NCBI GenBank assembly: GCA_937944855.1
Contig: CALFAY010000009.1
Coordinates: forward strand, 32,889-96,888
Length of the DNA: 64,000 bases
From: an uncultured Planctomycetota bacterium
GTDB lineage: Bacteria; Planctomycetota; Planctomycetia; Gemmatales; HRBIN36
Direction of reading: 5' to 3'
Below the pieces are notes generated by a model. The model did no database searches. It worked only from the letters and a program-made list of their open reading frames with translations, and had not been told where the DNA came from. The position numbers and the translations under genes were made by a program. Of this stretch, positions 17,565 through 28,819 are shown piece after piece (positions within the stretch are counted from its first letter, which is position 1; the number at the start of each line of letters is the position of its first letter).

Positions 17565-20500
17565 GCGGCGGTTCGGCCATCGACTTCTTCAAAACGGACC
17601 ACGAGGTCTCCGGAATCGACCTGCGTGCCGGGACGCACCAGCACCTCAGCGACTTTCCCGGCCCGCTCCGCATACACTGTGGTTTCCATCTTCATCGCTT
17701 CCAGCGTGAAGAGCTTTTGGCCCTTGGCGACCTGTTCGCCAGCGGCCACGGTGACGTTGACCACCAGCCCGGGCATGGGCGCGCCGACGTGTTGGGGATT
17801 GCCCGGCTCCGCCTTGGGATGAGCACGTACGTCGGCCGCCAGACTGCGGTCCAGGACCAGCACTTCCCGCGGCTGTCCGTTCAGTTCAAAGAACACCAGG
17901 CGTCGACCGTCCTCGTGCGGATCGCCGACGGTCAGAAACTTGATGATAAGCGTCTTGCCCGGCTCGATGTCCACGCTGATTTCCTCTCCCGGTTGCAGAC
18001 CGTAGAAGAAAGCCGGGGTGGGCAGCACGCTGGTGTCGCCGTACTTCCGCTGATGGTCCAGGTAGTCGGCGAACACCCGCGGATACAGCAGCGAAGTCAC
18101 GACTTCCTGACCCGTCGGCGGACGTTTGAGGACGGTTTCGAGCTTCTTGGCGGCGGCGTCGAAGTCGGCGGGCGGCAGCAAGGCTCCGGGCCGTTCGGTC
18201 ATCGGCTTGCGGTTGCCGAGGATCCGCTTTTGCAGTTGCTCCGGGAACCCGCCGGGCGGCTGGCCGAGCCGACCTTCGAACAACTCCACCACCGATTCTG
18301 GGAAGGCCAGCTGCCGGTCGCCTTCGAGCACGTCCTTCGGCGTCAGGTTGTTGCCGACCATGAATAAGGCCATGTCGCCGACAACCTTGGAAGTCGGCGT
18401 CACCTTGATGATGTCGCCGAACATCTTGTTGACCTCGGCGTACATGGCGCAGACTTCCCGCCAGCGGCTGGCCAAGCCCATCGCCGCCGCCTGCTGCTGC
18501 AAATTGCTGTATTGTCCGCCGGGCATTTCGCACTGGTACACGTCGGCCGTGGGAGCAAGTTGCCCCGCCTCGAAAGCTGCGTAATAAGTACGGACCTGCT
18601 CCCAGTATTCAGCGGCCTGTTGCAAAGCGTCGGCGGGAAGCCCGGTGTCCCGGAGCGTGTTGCGGAACGCATCCACCAGGGCATTGAGGTTCGGTTGACT
18701 GGTCAGCCCCGAGAGCGGGGCCATCGCCCCGTCCACGATGTCCACCTGCTCTTCGGCGGCCAGCACATAAGCTCCCGCCTGCACCCCGGCGCAGTCGTGC
18801 GTGTGGAAGTGGATCGGCACTCCGACTTCCTGCCGCAACGTCCGAATCAACAGTTGGGCTGCATACGGCTTGCACAGCCCAGCCATGTCCTTGATGGCGA
18901 TCAGATGTGCGCCCAGCTTCTCCAGTTTCTTCGCCAGCTCGACGTAGTATTTGAGGTTGTACTTGGGCCGGTTGGGGTCCAGGATGTCGCCGGTGTAGCA
19001 GATGGCCGCTTCACACAGCATCCCCGTTTCCAGCACCGCCTCCATTGCCGGTCGCAGGTTCTCGACCCAGTTGAGGGCGTCGAAGATGCGGAACAGGTCG
19101 ATGCCAGCCTGGGCCGCCTCCTTGACGAAGGCTTTGACCACGTTGTCCGGGTAGTTCGTGTAGCCGACCGCATTGGCCGCTCGCAGAAGCATCTGGAAGA
19201 GGATGTTGGGAATCCGCTCCCGCAAATCGGCCAGCCGTTGCCAGGGCGACTCTTTGAGGAACCGCAAGGCCGTGTCGAACGTCGCTCCGCCCCACATCTC
19301 CAGGGAGAACAAGCCGGAAAGCCGCTCGGCGTAGTGCGGCGCGATCTGGAGCATGTCGTAGGTCCGCATCCGCGTCGCCAGCAGCGATTGATGGGCGTCC
19401 CGGAACGTGGTGTCGGTGACGAACAACTGCTTCTGCTCCCAGACCCAGCGGCAGAACGCTTCCGCACCCATGCTGCGAAAGCGGTCCCGCATGCCGGGCG
19501 GTCGGGGCTGCGGCTTGCGCGGCCGATGCGGCACCGCCCACGAGCTTTCCTCATGGCTGGGAGCCGCCGCCGCGGGTCGAGGTTTGCCCTTGGGAACGTT
19601 CGGATTGCCGTTGACGATCACCTCGCCCAGATAGGTCAGCAGCTTGGTCGCCCGGTCCTGACGGGCCGGCAACTCGTACAGTTCCCGGGTTTCGTCAATG
19701 AAGCGGGTGGTGAAGTCGCCGGTCAGAAACTTCGGATGCGTGACCAGGTTGATGAGGAACGGGATATTCGTCTTCACGCCGCGGATGCGAAACTCCTGAA
19801 GCGAGCGCTCCATCCGGCGGACGGCATCAACGAAGCGGCGGCCGTGGGCCGTCACCTTGACCAGAAGCGAGTCGTAGTACGGAGTAATGACCGCGCCGCC
19901 GAACGCCGTGCCGGCGTCGAGCCGAATGCCCATGCCCGCCGCTGAGCGGTAGTGGCTCAAGCGGCCGTAGTCCGGCGTGAACTTGTTCGAGGGGTCTTCG
20001 GTCGTCACCCGGCACTGAATGGCGTGACCGAACGTCTGCACCTGTTCCTGCGAAGTCAGGCCGATTTCCGGGTCGGAAAGCGGATACCCGCAGGCCACGA
20101 GGATCTGACACTTCACGATGTCATAGCCGGTGATGGCTTCCGTGACCGTGTGCTCGACCTGAATGCGGGGATTGACTTCGATGAAGAAGAACTCGTTGCG
20201 GTCCACATCGACGAGGAACTCGACGGTCCCGGCATTGTCGTAACGTACCGCGCGACCGATGGCGAGGGCAGCGTCGAGAATCTGCCCGCGGAGCCTGGGA
20301 TCGAGGTTCTGGGCGGGAGCGATTTCGACGACCTTTTGATGCCGCCGTTGCAGGGAGCAATCCCGTTCGTACAGGTGAACCAGATTGCCATGCTGGTCGC
20401 CCATCAACTGCACTTCGATATGCTTGGCTCGCGGAATGTAGCGTTCGAGAAACACATCCGGGATGCCAAAGGCAGTGCCCGCTTCCCGCTGCGCCTGTTC

Positions 20501-21055
20501 CAGAGCATCCTTGAGGTTTTCGGGTTGCAGGGCGACACGCATGCCGCGTCCGCCGCCGCCCATCGCCGCCTTGACGATCACCGGATAGCCGAGGCGTTGG
20601 GCCAGCTCCGATGCTTCGTCGTAGCTCCGCACCGGCTCGCTGCTGCCGGGGAGAACGGGCACCCCCGCTTTTTCGGCCAGATGTCGGGCCTCCACCTTGT
20701 CGCCGAGTTGCTCCAGGATTTCGGTGCGCGGCCCGACGAAGATCAGCCCCGCCGCCCTCACCGCCCGAGCAAATTGCGGGTTTTCCGACAGGAAGCCGTA
20801 GCCCGGATGGATGGCATCAATCTCGTGTTCCTGAGCGATGGCCAGGATGCCTTCGATGTCCAGATAGGCCCGGATCGGCTCGCCGACTTTGCCGACACGG
20901 TAGGCTTCGTCGGCCTTGAAACGGTGCAACGCGAAGCGGTCTTCGTAGGAGTAGATCGCCACCGTGCGAATGCCCAGCTCATGGGCGGTACGAAAGACCC
21001 GAATGGCGATCTCGCTGCGGTTGGCGACCAGAAGTTTGCGAATGCGGTGCGGCAT
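17561..21055 (-). CDS. pyc: Pyruvate carboxylase
   Basis: A 1164-residue biotin enzyme making oxaloacetate from pyruvate, bicarbonate and ATP. All parts are in one chain: biotin carboxylase with ATP-grasp (about 1-460; MGGGGRGMR, EVNPRIQVEHTVTE), a linker, the carboxyltransferase barrel (about 540-850; TTFRDAHQSLLATR and the metal-binding HFHTHD), the allosteric region, and the C-terminal biotinyl domain with EAMKMET. Length is typical of single-chain pyruvate carboxylase. It is followed directly by the phosphohexomutase gene. With the dikinase gene downstream it places two reactions of the pyruvate/oxaloacetate/PEP node in the same window. Confidence 0.96.
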   Translation of the reverse strand: MPHRIRKLLVANRSEIAIRVFRTAHELGIRTVAIYSYEDRFALHRFKADEAYRVGKVGEPIRAYLDIEGILAIAQEHEIDAIHPGYGFLSENPQFARAVRAAGLIFVGPRTEILEQLGDKVEARHLAEKAGVPVLPGSSEPVRSYDEASELAQRLGYPVIVKAAMGGGGRGMRVALQPENLKDALEQAQREAGTAFGIPDVFLERYIPRAKHIEVQLMGDQHGNLVHLYERDCSLQRRHQKVVEIAPAQNLDPRLRGQILDAALAIGRAVRYDNAGTVEFLVDVDRNEFFFIEVNPRIQVEHTVTEAITGYDIVKCQILVACGYPLSDPEIGLTSQEQVQTFGHAIQCRVTTEDPSNKFTPDYGRLSHYRSAAGMGIRLDAGTAFGGAVITPYYDSLLVKVTAHGRRFVDAVRRMERSLQEFRIRGVKTNIPFLINLVTHPKFLTGDFTTRFIDETRELYELPARQDRATKLLTYLGEVIVNGNPNVPKGKPRPAAAAPSHEESSWAVPHRPRKPQPRPPGMRDRFRSMGAEAFCRWVWEQKQLFVTDTTFRDAHQSLLATRMRTYDMLQIAPHYAERLSGLFSLEMWGGATFDTALRFLKESPWQRLADLRERIPNILFQMLLRAANAVGYTNYPDNVVKAFVKEAAQAGIDLFRIFDALNWVENLRPAMEAVLETGMLCEAAICYTGDILDPNRPKYNLKYYVELAKKLEKLGAHLIAIKDMAGLCKPYAAQLLIRTLRQEVGVPIHFHTHDCAGVQAGAYVLAAEEQVDIVDGAMAPLSGLTSQPNLNALVDAFRNTLRDTGLPADALQQAAEYWEQVRTYYAAFEAGQLAPTADVYQCEMPGGQYSNLQQQAAAMGLASRWREVCAMYAEVNKMFGDIIKVTPTSKVVGDMALFMVGNNLTPKDVLEGDRQLAFPESVVELFEGRLGQPPGGFPEQLQKRILGNRKPMTERPGALLPPADFDAAAKKLETVLKRPPTGQEVVTSLLYPRVFADYLDHQRKYGDTSVLPTPAFFYGLQPGEEISVDIEPGKTLIIKFLTVGDPHEDGRRLVFFELNGQPREVLVLDRSLAADVRAHPKAEPGNPQHVGAPMPGLVVNVTVAAGEQVAKGQKLFTLEAMKMETTVYAERAGKVAEVLVRPGTQVDSGDLVVRFEEVDGRTAA

Positions 21056-21090
21056 CGGTCCAGAGCAATCGGAGAATCCTAGCCTTTGAC

Positions 21091-21654
21091 TTAGATAAGG
21101 ATCGGCTTGTCAAGCATACGACGGACCACGGCAAACTGTCCGGCGTGCATCATCGGATGGCTGCCTAAAAGCACGAAGAGCGCTCCGACCGTCGGGGCGA
21201 CCCGGCGCAACGGTTCCGGAGCGGGCTTGTCCAGGTCGGCCTCGGCAAGTTCCGAGAGCACTTTTTTCGTCGCTGCTCTCTGCTGATCGAACAGTTCAAG
21301 ATAACCGGCTTTGTTCAAGAACCGGGAGGGATCGTCCACGCTGGCAGCCGCTTTGTCGTGGTTCTCGGCGAAGCCGGGCGGCAGCGGCGGCATCGACCCA
21401 GGGACGACCAAGTTCATCATCTGATGCTCGCTGGCGATCAGATGGCCCAGTTGCCAGGCCAGATGATTCGCTTTCGGGGCCGGTCTGCGGAGCAGATCAG
21501 CGTCGGTCAGATCGCTGAGGTAGCTTTTGAGCACGAACAAACCCATCTCCAGGTTGGTCAGCAAGGCATCTTTGGCCGTCACGATTGCCTCCCTAGAAGG
21601 GACCGGAGGATTCAAACCTTCTGCTCGCCGCACGAGTTCCGCTCGCTGGTCCAT
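21091..21654 (-). CDS. DinB-like four-helix metal-binding protein
   Basis: A 187-residue protein of the DinB/YfiT superfamily. The helices around AWQLGHLIASEHQMM carry the first metal-ligand His, and the C-terminal HPMMHAGQFAVVRRML carries two more, the usual triad of this fold. Members include thiol-dependent transferases and uncharacterised stress proteins; activity here is unknown. Start 21654 (MDQRAELV) is chosen because homologous proteins begin close to this segment; no strong ribosome binding site is visible, and the open frame reaches 21897. It lies 35 bp upstream of pyc on the same strand and may be co-transcribed. Confidence 0.7.
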   Translation of the reverse strand: MDQRAELVRRAEGLNPPVPSREAIVTAKDALLTNLEMGLFVLKSYLSDLTDADLLRRPAPKANHLAWQLGHLIASEHQMMNLVVPGSMPPLPPGFAENHDKAAASVDDPSRFLNKAGYLELFDQQRAATKKVLSELAEADLDKPAPEPLRRVAPTVGALFVLLGSHPMMHAGQFAVVRRMLDKPILI

Positions 21655-21980
21655 CTTCGAAGAGCGCTGCGGCGATGTCCAGAGCGCGGCCCGAAGCATG
21701 GGGAGGGATTGTGGCGAAGAAAGCGACCGCACCGGCGAGCGGACGCAATCAGAATGACGAAGAGTCCTACGAAAGCGCTTCGCTAAGCACAGTCTGGCAA
21801 CTTTTCCGCATCGTTTTCTTTTGCCAACCTTGTCCCATCGGGCACATTTTCCACAGACCGCCGGCAGGTCGAGCTTGCCCCGGCACCGAGCGGACAATCG
21901 GGGGTTAGCCGCGTCTGGGTCGGCTGGCGCCGCGGTCGAGTTGGGAACCGGTTGGGATCATGATCGAGGAGACCTGTGCG
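21655..21980. other. Divergent intergenic region before the second YTV gene
   Basis: 326 bp between the minus-strand DinB-like gene and the plus-strand YTV gene. The right end holds GAGGAGA, the ribosome binding site of the YTV gene. The long open frame of the DinB-like gene continues into it but looks non-coding in composition. No other gene was seen. Confidence 0.45.
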
Positions 21981-23324
21981 ATGAGGCTCAAGGTGTATCT
22001 GCCCCTGTTGGCCGCTTGCCTCGCCCTGACGGCGGGCACTTCGGCCCAAGCGCACCACTGCGGCGCTGTCACTCTGGCTTCGGCCGGATGCCCGGAAACC
22101 GTCTGCTACCCCAAGGTTCGCTATCGGACCTGCTATCAGACCTTGGTGGAGGAATGCCCTCGCTGGGTCTGCAAGCCGATCTATCGGACCGAACTGCGGG
22201 AGTGTCGCTACACCATCTGCAAGCCAGTCTACGAGACCATCGTGCAGGAATGCCGTTACACCGTCTGCAAACCAATCTACGAGACCATCATGCAGGAGTG
22301 CCGTTATACGGTCTGCAAGCCGGTCTGGGAGGAGTACGATCAGGTGCGGCACTACACCGTCGCTCGCCCGATCTACGAAACCCACGTCCGGGAATGCCAT
22401 GAAGTCGTGGCCAAGCCGATCTACGAAGTCCACCACCTGGCCCAGAAATATGTGACGTGGAAGCCGTTTTACGAAACCCACTACCGCGACGTGCCTCAGA
22501 CCCGATACAAGTACGTCCAGGATGTTTGCTATCGGCCGGTGGTGCGGCGGACGTACAAGCCGGTTTGCGAGATGCGGCCGACCTACCGGACCATCTGCGA
22601 GTACCGCACGGAGCAATACACGGTGCCCGGCAAATGCTACACCAAGGTCGAGTGCATTCCCGGCGGTACGTTCTGCGATCCGGAAACCGGGGCCGTCTGC
22701 CACAAGCCGCCGGTCTACCGCACCATCACCTGCCAGCTTCCGCCGCAGGTCTGCACCCGGCAGGTGCCCTGCTACCGCACCATCTGTGAGATGAAACCGT
22801 TCACCCGCTACGTCCCGGAGTCCTACGTCGAGCAGGTGCCTTACACGGTGACGCGGTGCGTGCCCTACACCGTCTGCCACAAGGTGCCTTACACCGTCTG
22901 CCGCATGGTGCCCCAGGAGCACGTCCGCATGGTGCCAGTCCGCCGCTGCCGCATCATCCACGAAACCATCACCCGCCAGGTGCCCTACACCGTCTGCCGC
23001 ATCGTGCATGAACCGCGTCAGGAAGTGATCAAGTGCCGCCGTTGCAAGATGGTTCCCGAGGAAGTCGTCAAGCACGTCCCGGTCACCGTCTGCCGGTTCG
23101 TCCACGAGGAAGTCGTCAAGCCCGTCCCGGTCACCGTCTGCCGGTTCGTCCATGAGGAGGTCGTCAAGCAGGTGCCGGTGACGGTCTGCGAAATGCAGAA
23201 GGAACTGATTCTGGAGAAACGCTGCCGCCTGGTGCCGGTGCCAGTCCCGGTGTGCGAATGCGAACCGTGCAAACCTTCCTTACTGAATTGCCTGCGGAAC
23301 TGGTGTGCCGACCCCTGCAAGTGA
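21981..23324 (+). CDS. Cys-rich YTV-repeat surface protein, small copy
   Basis: A 447-residue relative of the YTV protein at 11.3 kb. It has a signal peptide (MRLKVYLPLLAACLALTAG, cut near AQA-HH), a first half of units such as ECRYTICKPVYETIVQ, and a second half of QVPYTVCRIVHE and HVPVTVCRFVHEEVVK units ending in CECEPCKPSLLNCL. It lacks the long CC-rich tail of the large copy. Start 21981 has GAGGAGA about 9 nt upstream; an ATG at 21960 would lengthen the signal peptide. A cell-wall role is known only by family. The two copies probably arose by duplication. Confidence 0.85.
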   Translation: MRLKVYLPLLAACLALTAGTSAQAHHCGAVTLASAGCPETVCYPKVRYRTCYQTLVEECPRWVCKPIYRTELRECRYTICKPVYETIVQECRYTVCKPIYETIMQECRYTVCKPVWEEYDQVRHYTVARPIYETHVRECHEVVAKPIYEVHHLAQKYVTWKPFYETHYRDVPQTRYKYVQDVCYRPVVRRTYKPVCEMRPTYRTICEYRTEQYTVPGKCYTKVECIPGGTFCDPETGAVCHKPPVYRTITCQLPPQVCTRQVPCYRTICEMKPFTRYVPESYVEQVPYTVTRCVPYTVCHKVPYTVCRMVPQEHVRMVPVRRCRIIHETITRQVPYTVCRIVHEPRQEVIKCRRCKMVPEEVVKHVPVTVCRFVHEEVVKPVPVTVCRFVHEEVVKQVPVTVCEMQKELILEKRCRLVPVPVPVCECEPCKPSLLNCLRNWCADPCK

Positions 23325-23385
23325 TCCGCCGGTACCCAACACGGTCAAGTCCCCTCCCCCGACTCGACCGGAACCGGTAGCGGTA

Positions 23386-23426
23386 AGCGAGGGCCGTCTC
23401 GATCTTCGGGACGGCTCTTCGCTTTT
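23386..23426 (+). terminator. Intrinsic terminator after the small YTV gene
   Basis: An imperfect stem of about 13 bp (AGCGAGGGCCGTC pairing with GACGGCTCTTCGCT, one bulge and one G.U) is followed by TTTT, 60 bp after the stop. Confidence 0.65.
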
Positions 23427-23623
23427 CCCGTCTCCGCAGATCAGGAACCGACCGCGTTCGTCGCCGAAAAACCGCCAGTTATCGACCCCGGCGACGCAAA
23501 AGCCGGCGCAATATGGAGCGATATTTGGCAGAACGAAAGTGAGCGCAAGAACATACCGCCTTGCGGAGATGCTCTTTTTCCTGAATAATACCACTCTATC
23601 TCGCTACATGAACATGCGCTCAG

Positions 23624-23697
23624 TGGGCGCACTTGGATTCGAACCAAGGACCTCAGCTTTATCAGAGCTGCGCTCTAGCCAACTGAGCTATGCGCCC
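23624..23697 (-). tRNA. tRNA-Ile (anticodon GAT)
   Basis: A complete 74-nt cloverleaf on the minus strand: acceptor GGGCGCA/TGCGCCC, D-arm TAGCTCAGTTGGCTAGAGC, anticodon GAT (complement at 23661-23663) in the loop CTGATAA, and T-arm with GGTTCGAATCC. The discriminator base is A. The 3' CCA is not encoded. It stands outside any rRNA operon in this window. Confidence 0.97.
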
Positions 23698-23744
23698 TTC
23701 CCTTCACCCGCTTGACCGATACCGCCCGTTCAGACAGAGCCGAA

Positions 23745-23773
23745 CAAAAAAGCCAAACCCGTCAGGTTTGGCT
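23745..23773 (-). terminator. Strong intrinsic terminator ahead of tRNA-Ile
   Basis: A perfect 9-bp stem (AGCCAAACC at 23751-23759, GGTTTGGCT at 23765-23773) with a 5-nt loop is followed on the minus strand by TTTTT. It ends transcripts coming from 24 kb, including the candidate small RNA. Confidence 0.85.
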
Positions 23774-23888
23774 CTACTCGTCACCGGTCGGGGAGTAGAG
23801 CGTCGGGCCTCTCCTTCACCAAGTAGAGTTGCCCACATATCCGATCACCGCTCTCCCCGGAAAAAATTCTCCAGCGGTAATCAGTCCA
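23745..23888 (-). ncRNA. Candidate structured small RNA
   Basis: A minus-strand interval of about 144 nt with its own promoter (23895-23922) and terminator (23745-23773) and no open frame of note. Stem A pairs 23873-23882 with 23843-23852 (10 bp, one G.U). Stem B pairs 23793-23800 with 23772-23779 (8 bp, perfect), next to the terminator stem. A second CTCTACT near 23822-23828 could compete for the same partner, giving two exclusive folds. No SRP RNA, 6S RNA or known riboswitch core was recognised. It could also be a leader for the tRNA-Ile 48 nt further on. Confidence 0.5.
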
Positions 23889-23894
23889 CGGTCC

Positions 23895-23922
23895 ATTATA
23901 AGTCGGTCTAGAAGACCGTCAA
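23895..23922 (-). promoter_or_regulatory. Sigma-70-type promoter with inverted repeat in the spacer
   Basis: On the minus strand TTGACG (23922-23917), a 16-bp spacer and a perfect TATAAT (23900-23895). The spacer region contains the inverted repeat CGGTCT-TCT-AGACCG (23904-23918), a possible operator. It would start transcription near 23888. Confidence 0.65.
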
Positions 23923-24013
23923 CTTGAACCAGCCCGAGACGACCAGGGCGATTGGCCCCGTTCCTCCCGGGCTGGCTGACAGGTCTTTGCAATCGCTCGT
24001 TCTTTCTCCCGGA

Positions 24014-25546
24014 TCAGGCGGGGACTTCGAAGACCCGGCCTGTTCTTCGAGTACGCACCGAACCGAAGGCGACAGCATACACGGCTGTAATCACGGCGAG
24101 TATTGCGAATAGCACCAGTTCGGAATACTGCATGCTGCGGGGCAGTTCGTAACAGTTCCGGTAGCAGACAAGAATGTAATCTTTCAGCTTACAGGCACCC
24201 AGGATGAAAATGTCGCGGGTATCCAGGCTGTCCCAGGACATCCCTTCCCGGACCTTTTCCTGATGTTCAAGACCTCGACGAATGGCGTCCTCGCCGAAGT
24301 AGGTCATCTTGGGTCGTTCCTTCCCACCGTCGGCTGGAGGAGGAGGAAGCGCCGGCATGCCCAGGGGAGGCGGGCCGCCTCCGGGTCCGCCGGGGCCACT
24401 TGGACCTCCACGCGGTGGACCGCCTGGACCACCGGGGCCAAAACCGCCGGGGCCGCCCGGACCTCCGCGTGGCGGACCGCTCGGAGACTTGGCCGGGGGC
24501 GTCTTCTCGGCATCCGGCGGTTGGAATCCCACCGTTATTTCGGCAGCGAGGGCGGACAGGGCTTGGCTCAATTCATCCTTATCCGGCTGGTCTTCCGGCT
24601 TGGGTTCGGGTTTGTCGGGCGACTTCTCGCCGGGTTCTTTGTCCGGCGGCTTGGGTGCGTCCTCCTTCTTTGATTCTTCCGGCTTGGGGTCTTCTTTTTT
24701 GGCCTCGTCCGGCTTGGGTTCCGACGGCTTGGATTCGGCGGCCGGTTCGCTGGGTTTGTCGGCGGGAGGGGCCTTCTCCGCCGGAGCCTTGCCAGCCGGT
24801 TCGTCGGCTTTCGAGGCCGGTTCGCCGCCGGGCTGGCCGCGATTGCGGATACCGGCACCCGCCCCGCGCGGACCCGGCTGCTCGCCGGAAGCTGCCGGGC
24901 CTTGCGGTCCCTGCTCGGCCGGTTGCGAAACAGCAGGCTTGTCGATGTACAACTGCACCGAAGGCTGCCACTGGTAGAGCTTGGCCAAGTACAGCAGGGT
25001 CGGCAAAGCGACGGTCAAAGCCACGAAGAACCAGACCCAGTATCCGCGCCGGACCTTGGTATACCGGCTGAAGGAGAGCAGATACAGGACCGGAATAATT
25101 GGACCGGTAAGGATCAGGCTGACCAACAAGATGATCCAATCCAGACCGCGCACCAAAGGCACAGTCTCCAGAATTCGGTTGCCGGACCGGAACTCGACCC
25201 GTGCCTCCCGCAGTTTGCCGATGGCCACCGGCGTGACATAGAAGCGGGCCTCGCTGCCGGCGGCAGTGCTCATCTCTTGCCACTGGGGCGCGACCAGGGC
25301 GCCGGGAATGATCGGATGCACCGTCACCGTGCCGCCGCTGGTGCCTGCACCCTCTGGGCTGCCCTTGTCGGCGCGCAACTGGACCACGAGCGGATAGACC
25401 CGCCCACGCAACATCCTGGCGTTGAAGCGAATTACCGGAATACGACGGACCGAGCCGCGCAGTCCGTCATCGGCGATGCTCCCGGCCGTTCGGGGGACTG
25501 CCCCGGGACTGTCGGCCGGTTTCCGAACAGGATTGACTGTTGCCAT
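24014..25546 (-). CDS. Membrane protein with long Pro/Glu/Lys and Gly/Pro-rich region
   Basis: A 510-residue protein I do not recognise. Residues 1-150 form a soluble, probably beta-rich part (VYPLVVQLRAD, EARFYVTPVAIGKLREARVEF). Two membrane helices follow at about 152-178 and 188-207. A very long low-complexity stretch (about 220-430) is Pro/Glu/Lys-rich, then Gly/Pro-rich. After a short charged segment, a third helix (LVLFAILAVITAVYAVAF) lies before the C-terminus. The layout suggests an envelope scaffold or tether, but that is only inference. The start at 25546 has GCGAGGGC upstream. Confidence 0.6.
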   Translation of the reverse strand: MATVNPVRKPADSPGAVPRTAGSIADDGLRGSVRRIPVIRFNARMLRGRVYPLVVQLRADKGSPEGAGTSGGTVTVHPIIPGALVAPQWQEMSTAAGSEARFYVTPVAIGKLREARVEFRSGNRILETVPLVRGLDWIILLVSLILTGPIIPVLYLLSFSRYTKVRRGYWVWFFVALTVALPTLLYLAKLYQWQPSVQLYIDKPAVSQPAEQGPQGPAASGEQPGPRGAGAGIRNRGQPGGEPASKADEPAGKAPAEKAPPADKPSEPAAESKPSEPKPDEAKKEDPKPEESKKEDAPKPPDKEPGEKSPDKPEPKPEDQPDKDELSQALSALAAEITVGFQPPDAEKTPPAKSPSGPPRGGPGGPGGFGPGGPGGPPRGGPSGPGGPGGGPPPLGMPALPPPPADGGKERPKMTYFGEDAIRRGLEHQEKVREGMSWDSLDTRDIFILGACKLKDYILVCYRNCYELPRSMQYSELVLFAILAVITAVYAVAFGSVRTRRTGRVFEVPA

Positions 25547-25929
25547 GATGCCCTCGCTGTCAATCGGCCCCTGGACCTTGCTCCAAAACCCTCTACAACC
25601 GGAAAGATTGCGGATTCTTTCCCAATTTATCTAAGGAAATCCTTGGCGAACAGCGGAGAATGAGCAGGAGTTGGCTGCGTCGGATCTTCGGAGATCGGAT
25701 CGTAACGACTAAGCCGGGCAAATTCGCCGATTCTACGAGAACCGCCGAGGGCGAATAGCCCCGAAGCTGGCAAATCTCTAAACTCACGGCAACCGTTCGG
25801 TTCACGGGATGGACCGACACGGCAAAGTCGCAAAAGAACGCGGGGACGAGGGCGCGGCGGCTTGTCCGTGCGGGGGGAGAAGCCCAGGGCACAAAGCCGC
25901 GACGCCGGTACGGATGGTAGGGTTGCATC
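25547..25929. other. Divergent intergenic region before ppdK
   Basis: 383 bp between a minus-strand membrane protein gene and plus-strand ppdK. It should contain both promoters. No small gene, strong hairpin or clear operator was recognised. Confidence 0.4.
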
Positions 25930-28674
<2,745 letters not shown>

Positions 28675-28819
28675 AGCGATCCGTCAAGGCTCCAAGCATT
28701 TTCCGGCCAATCTGTCTGGCCAAACCGAAGCGGTCGCGGTTATGATGCGCTCTGACGCTGAGCGTCCGTCGCTGATTTTGTGTCCTCTAAGCCCAAACCT
28801 TTGACGAGGTGGCTGGGCC

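Noticed and set aside
21783..23153. A 456-codon open frame antisense to the small YTV gene
   Set aside because: Same reason as for the large copy; no ribosome binding site or recognisable domain.
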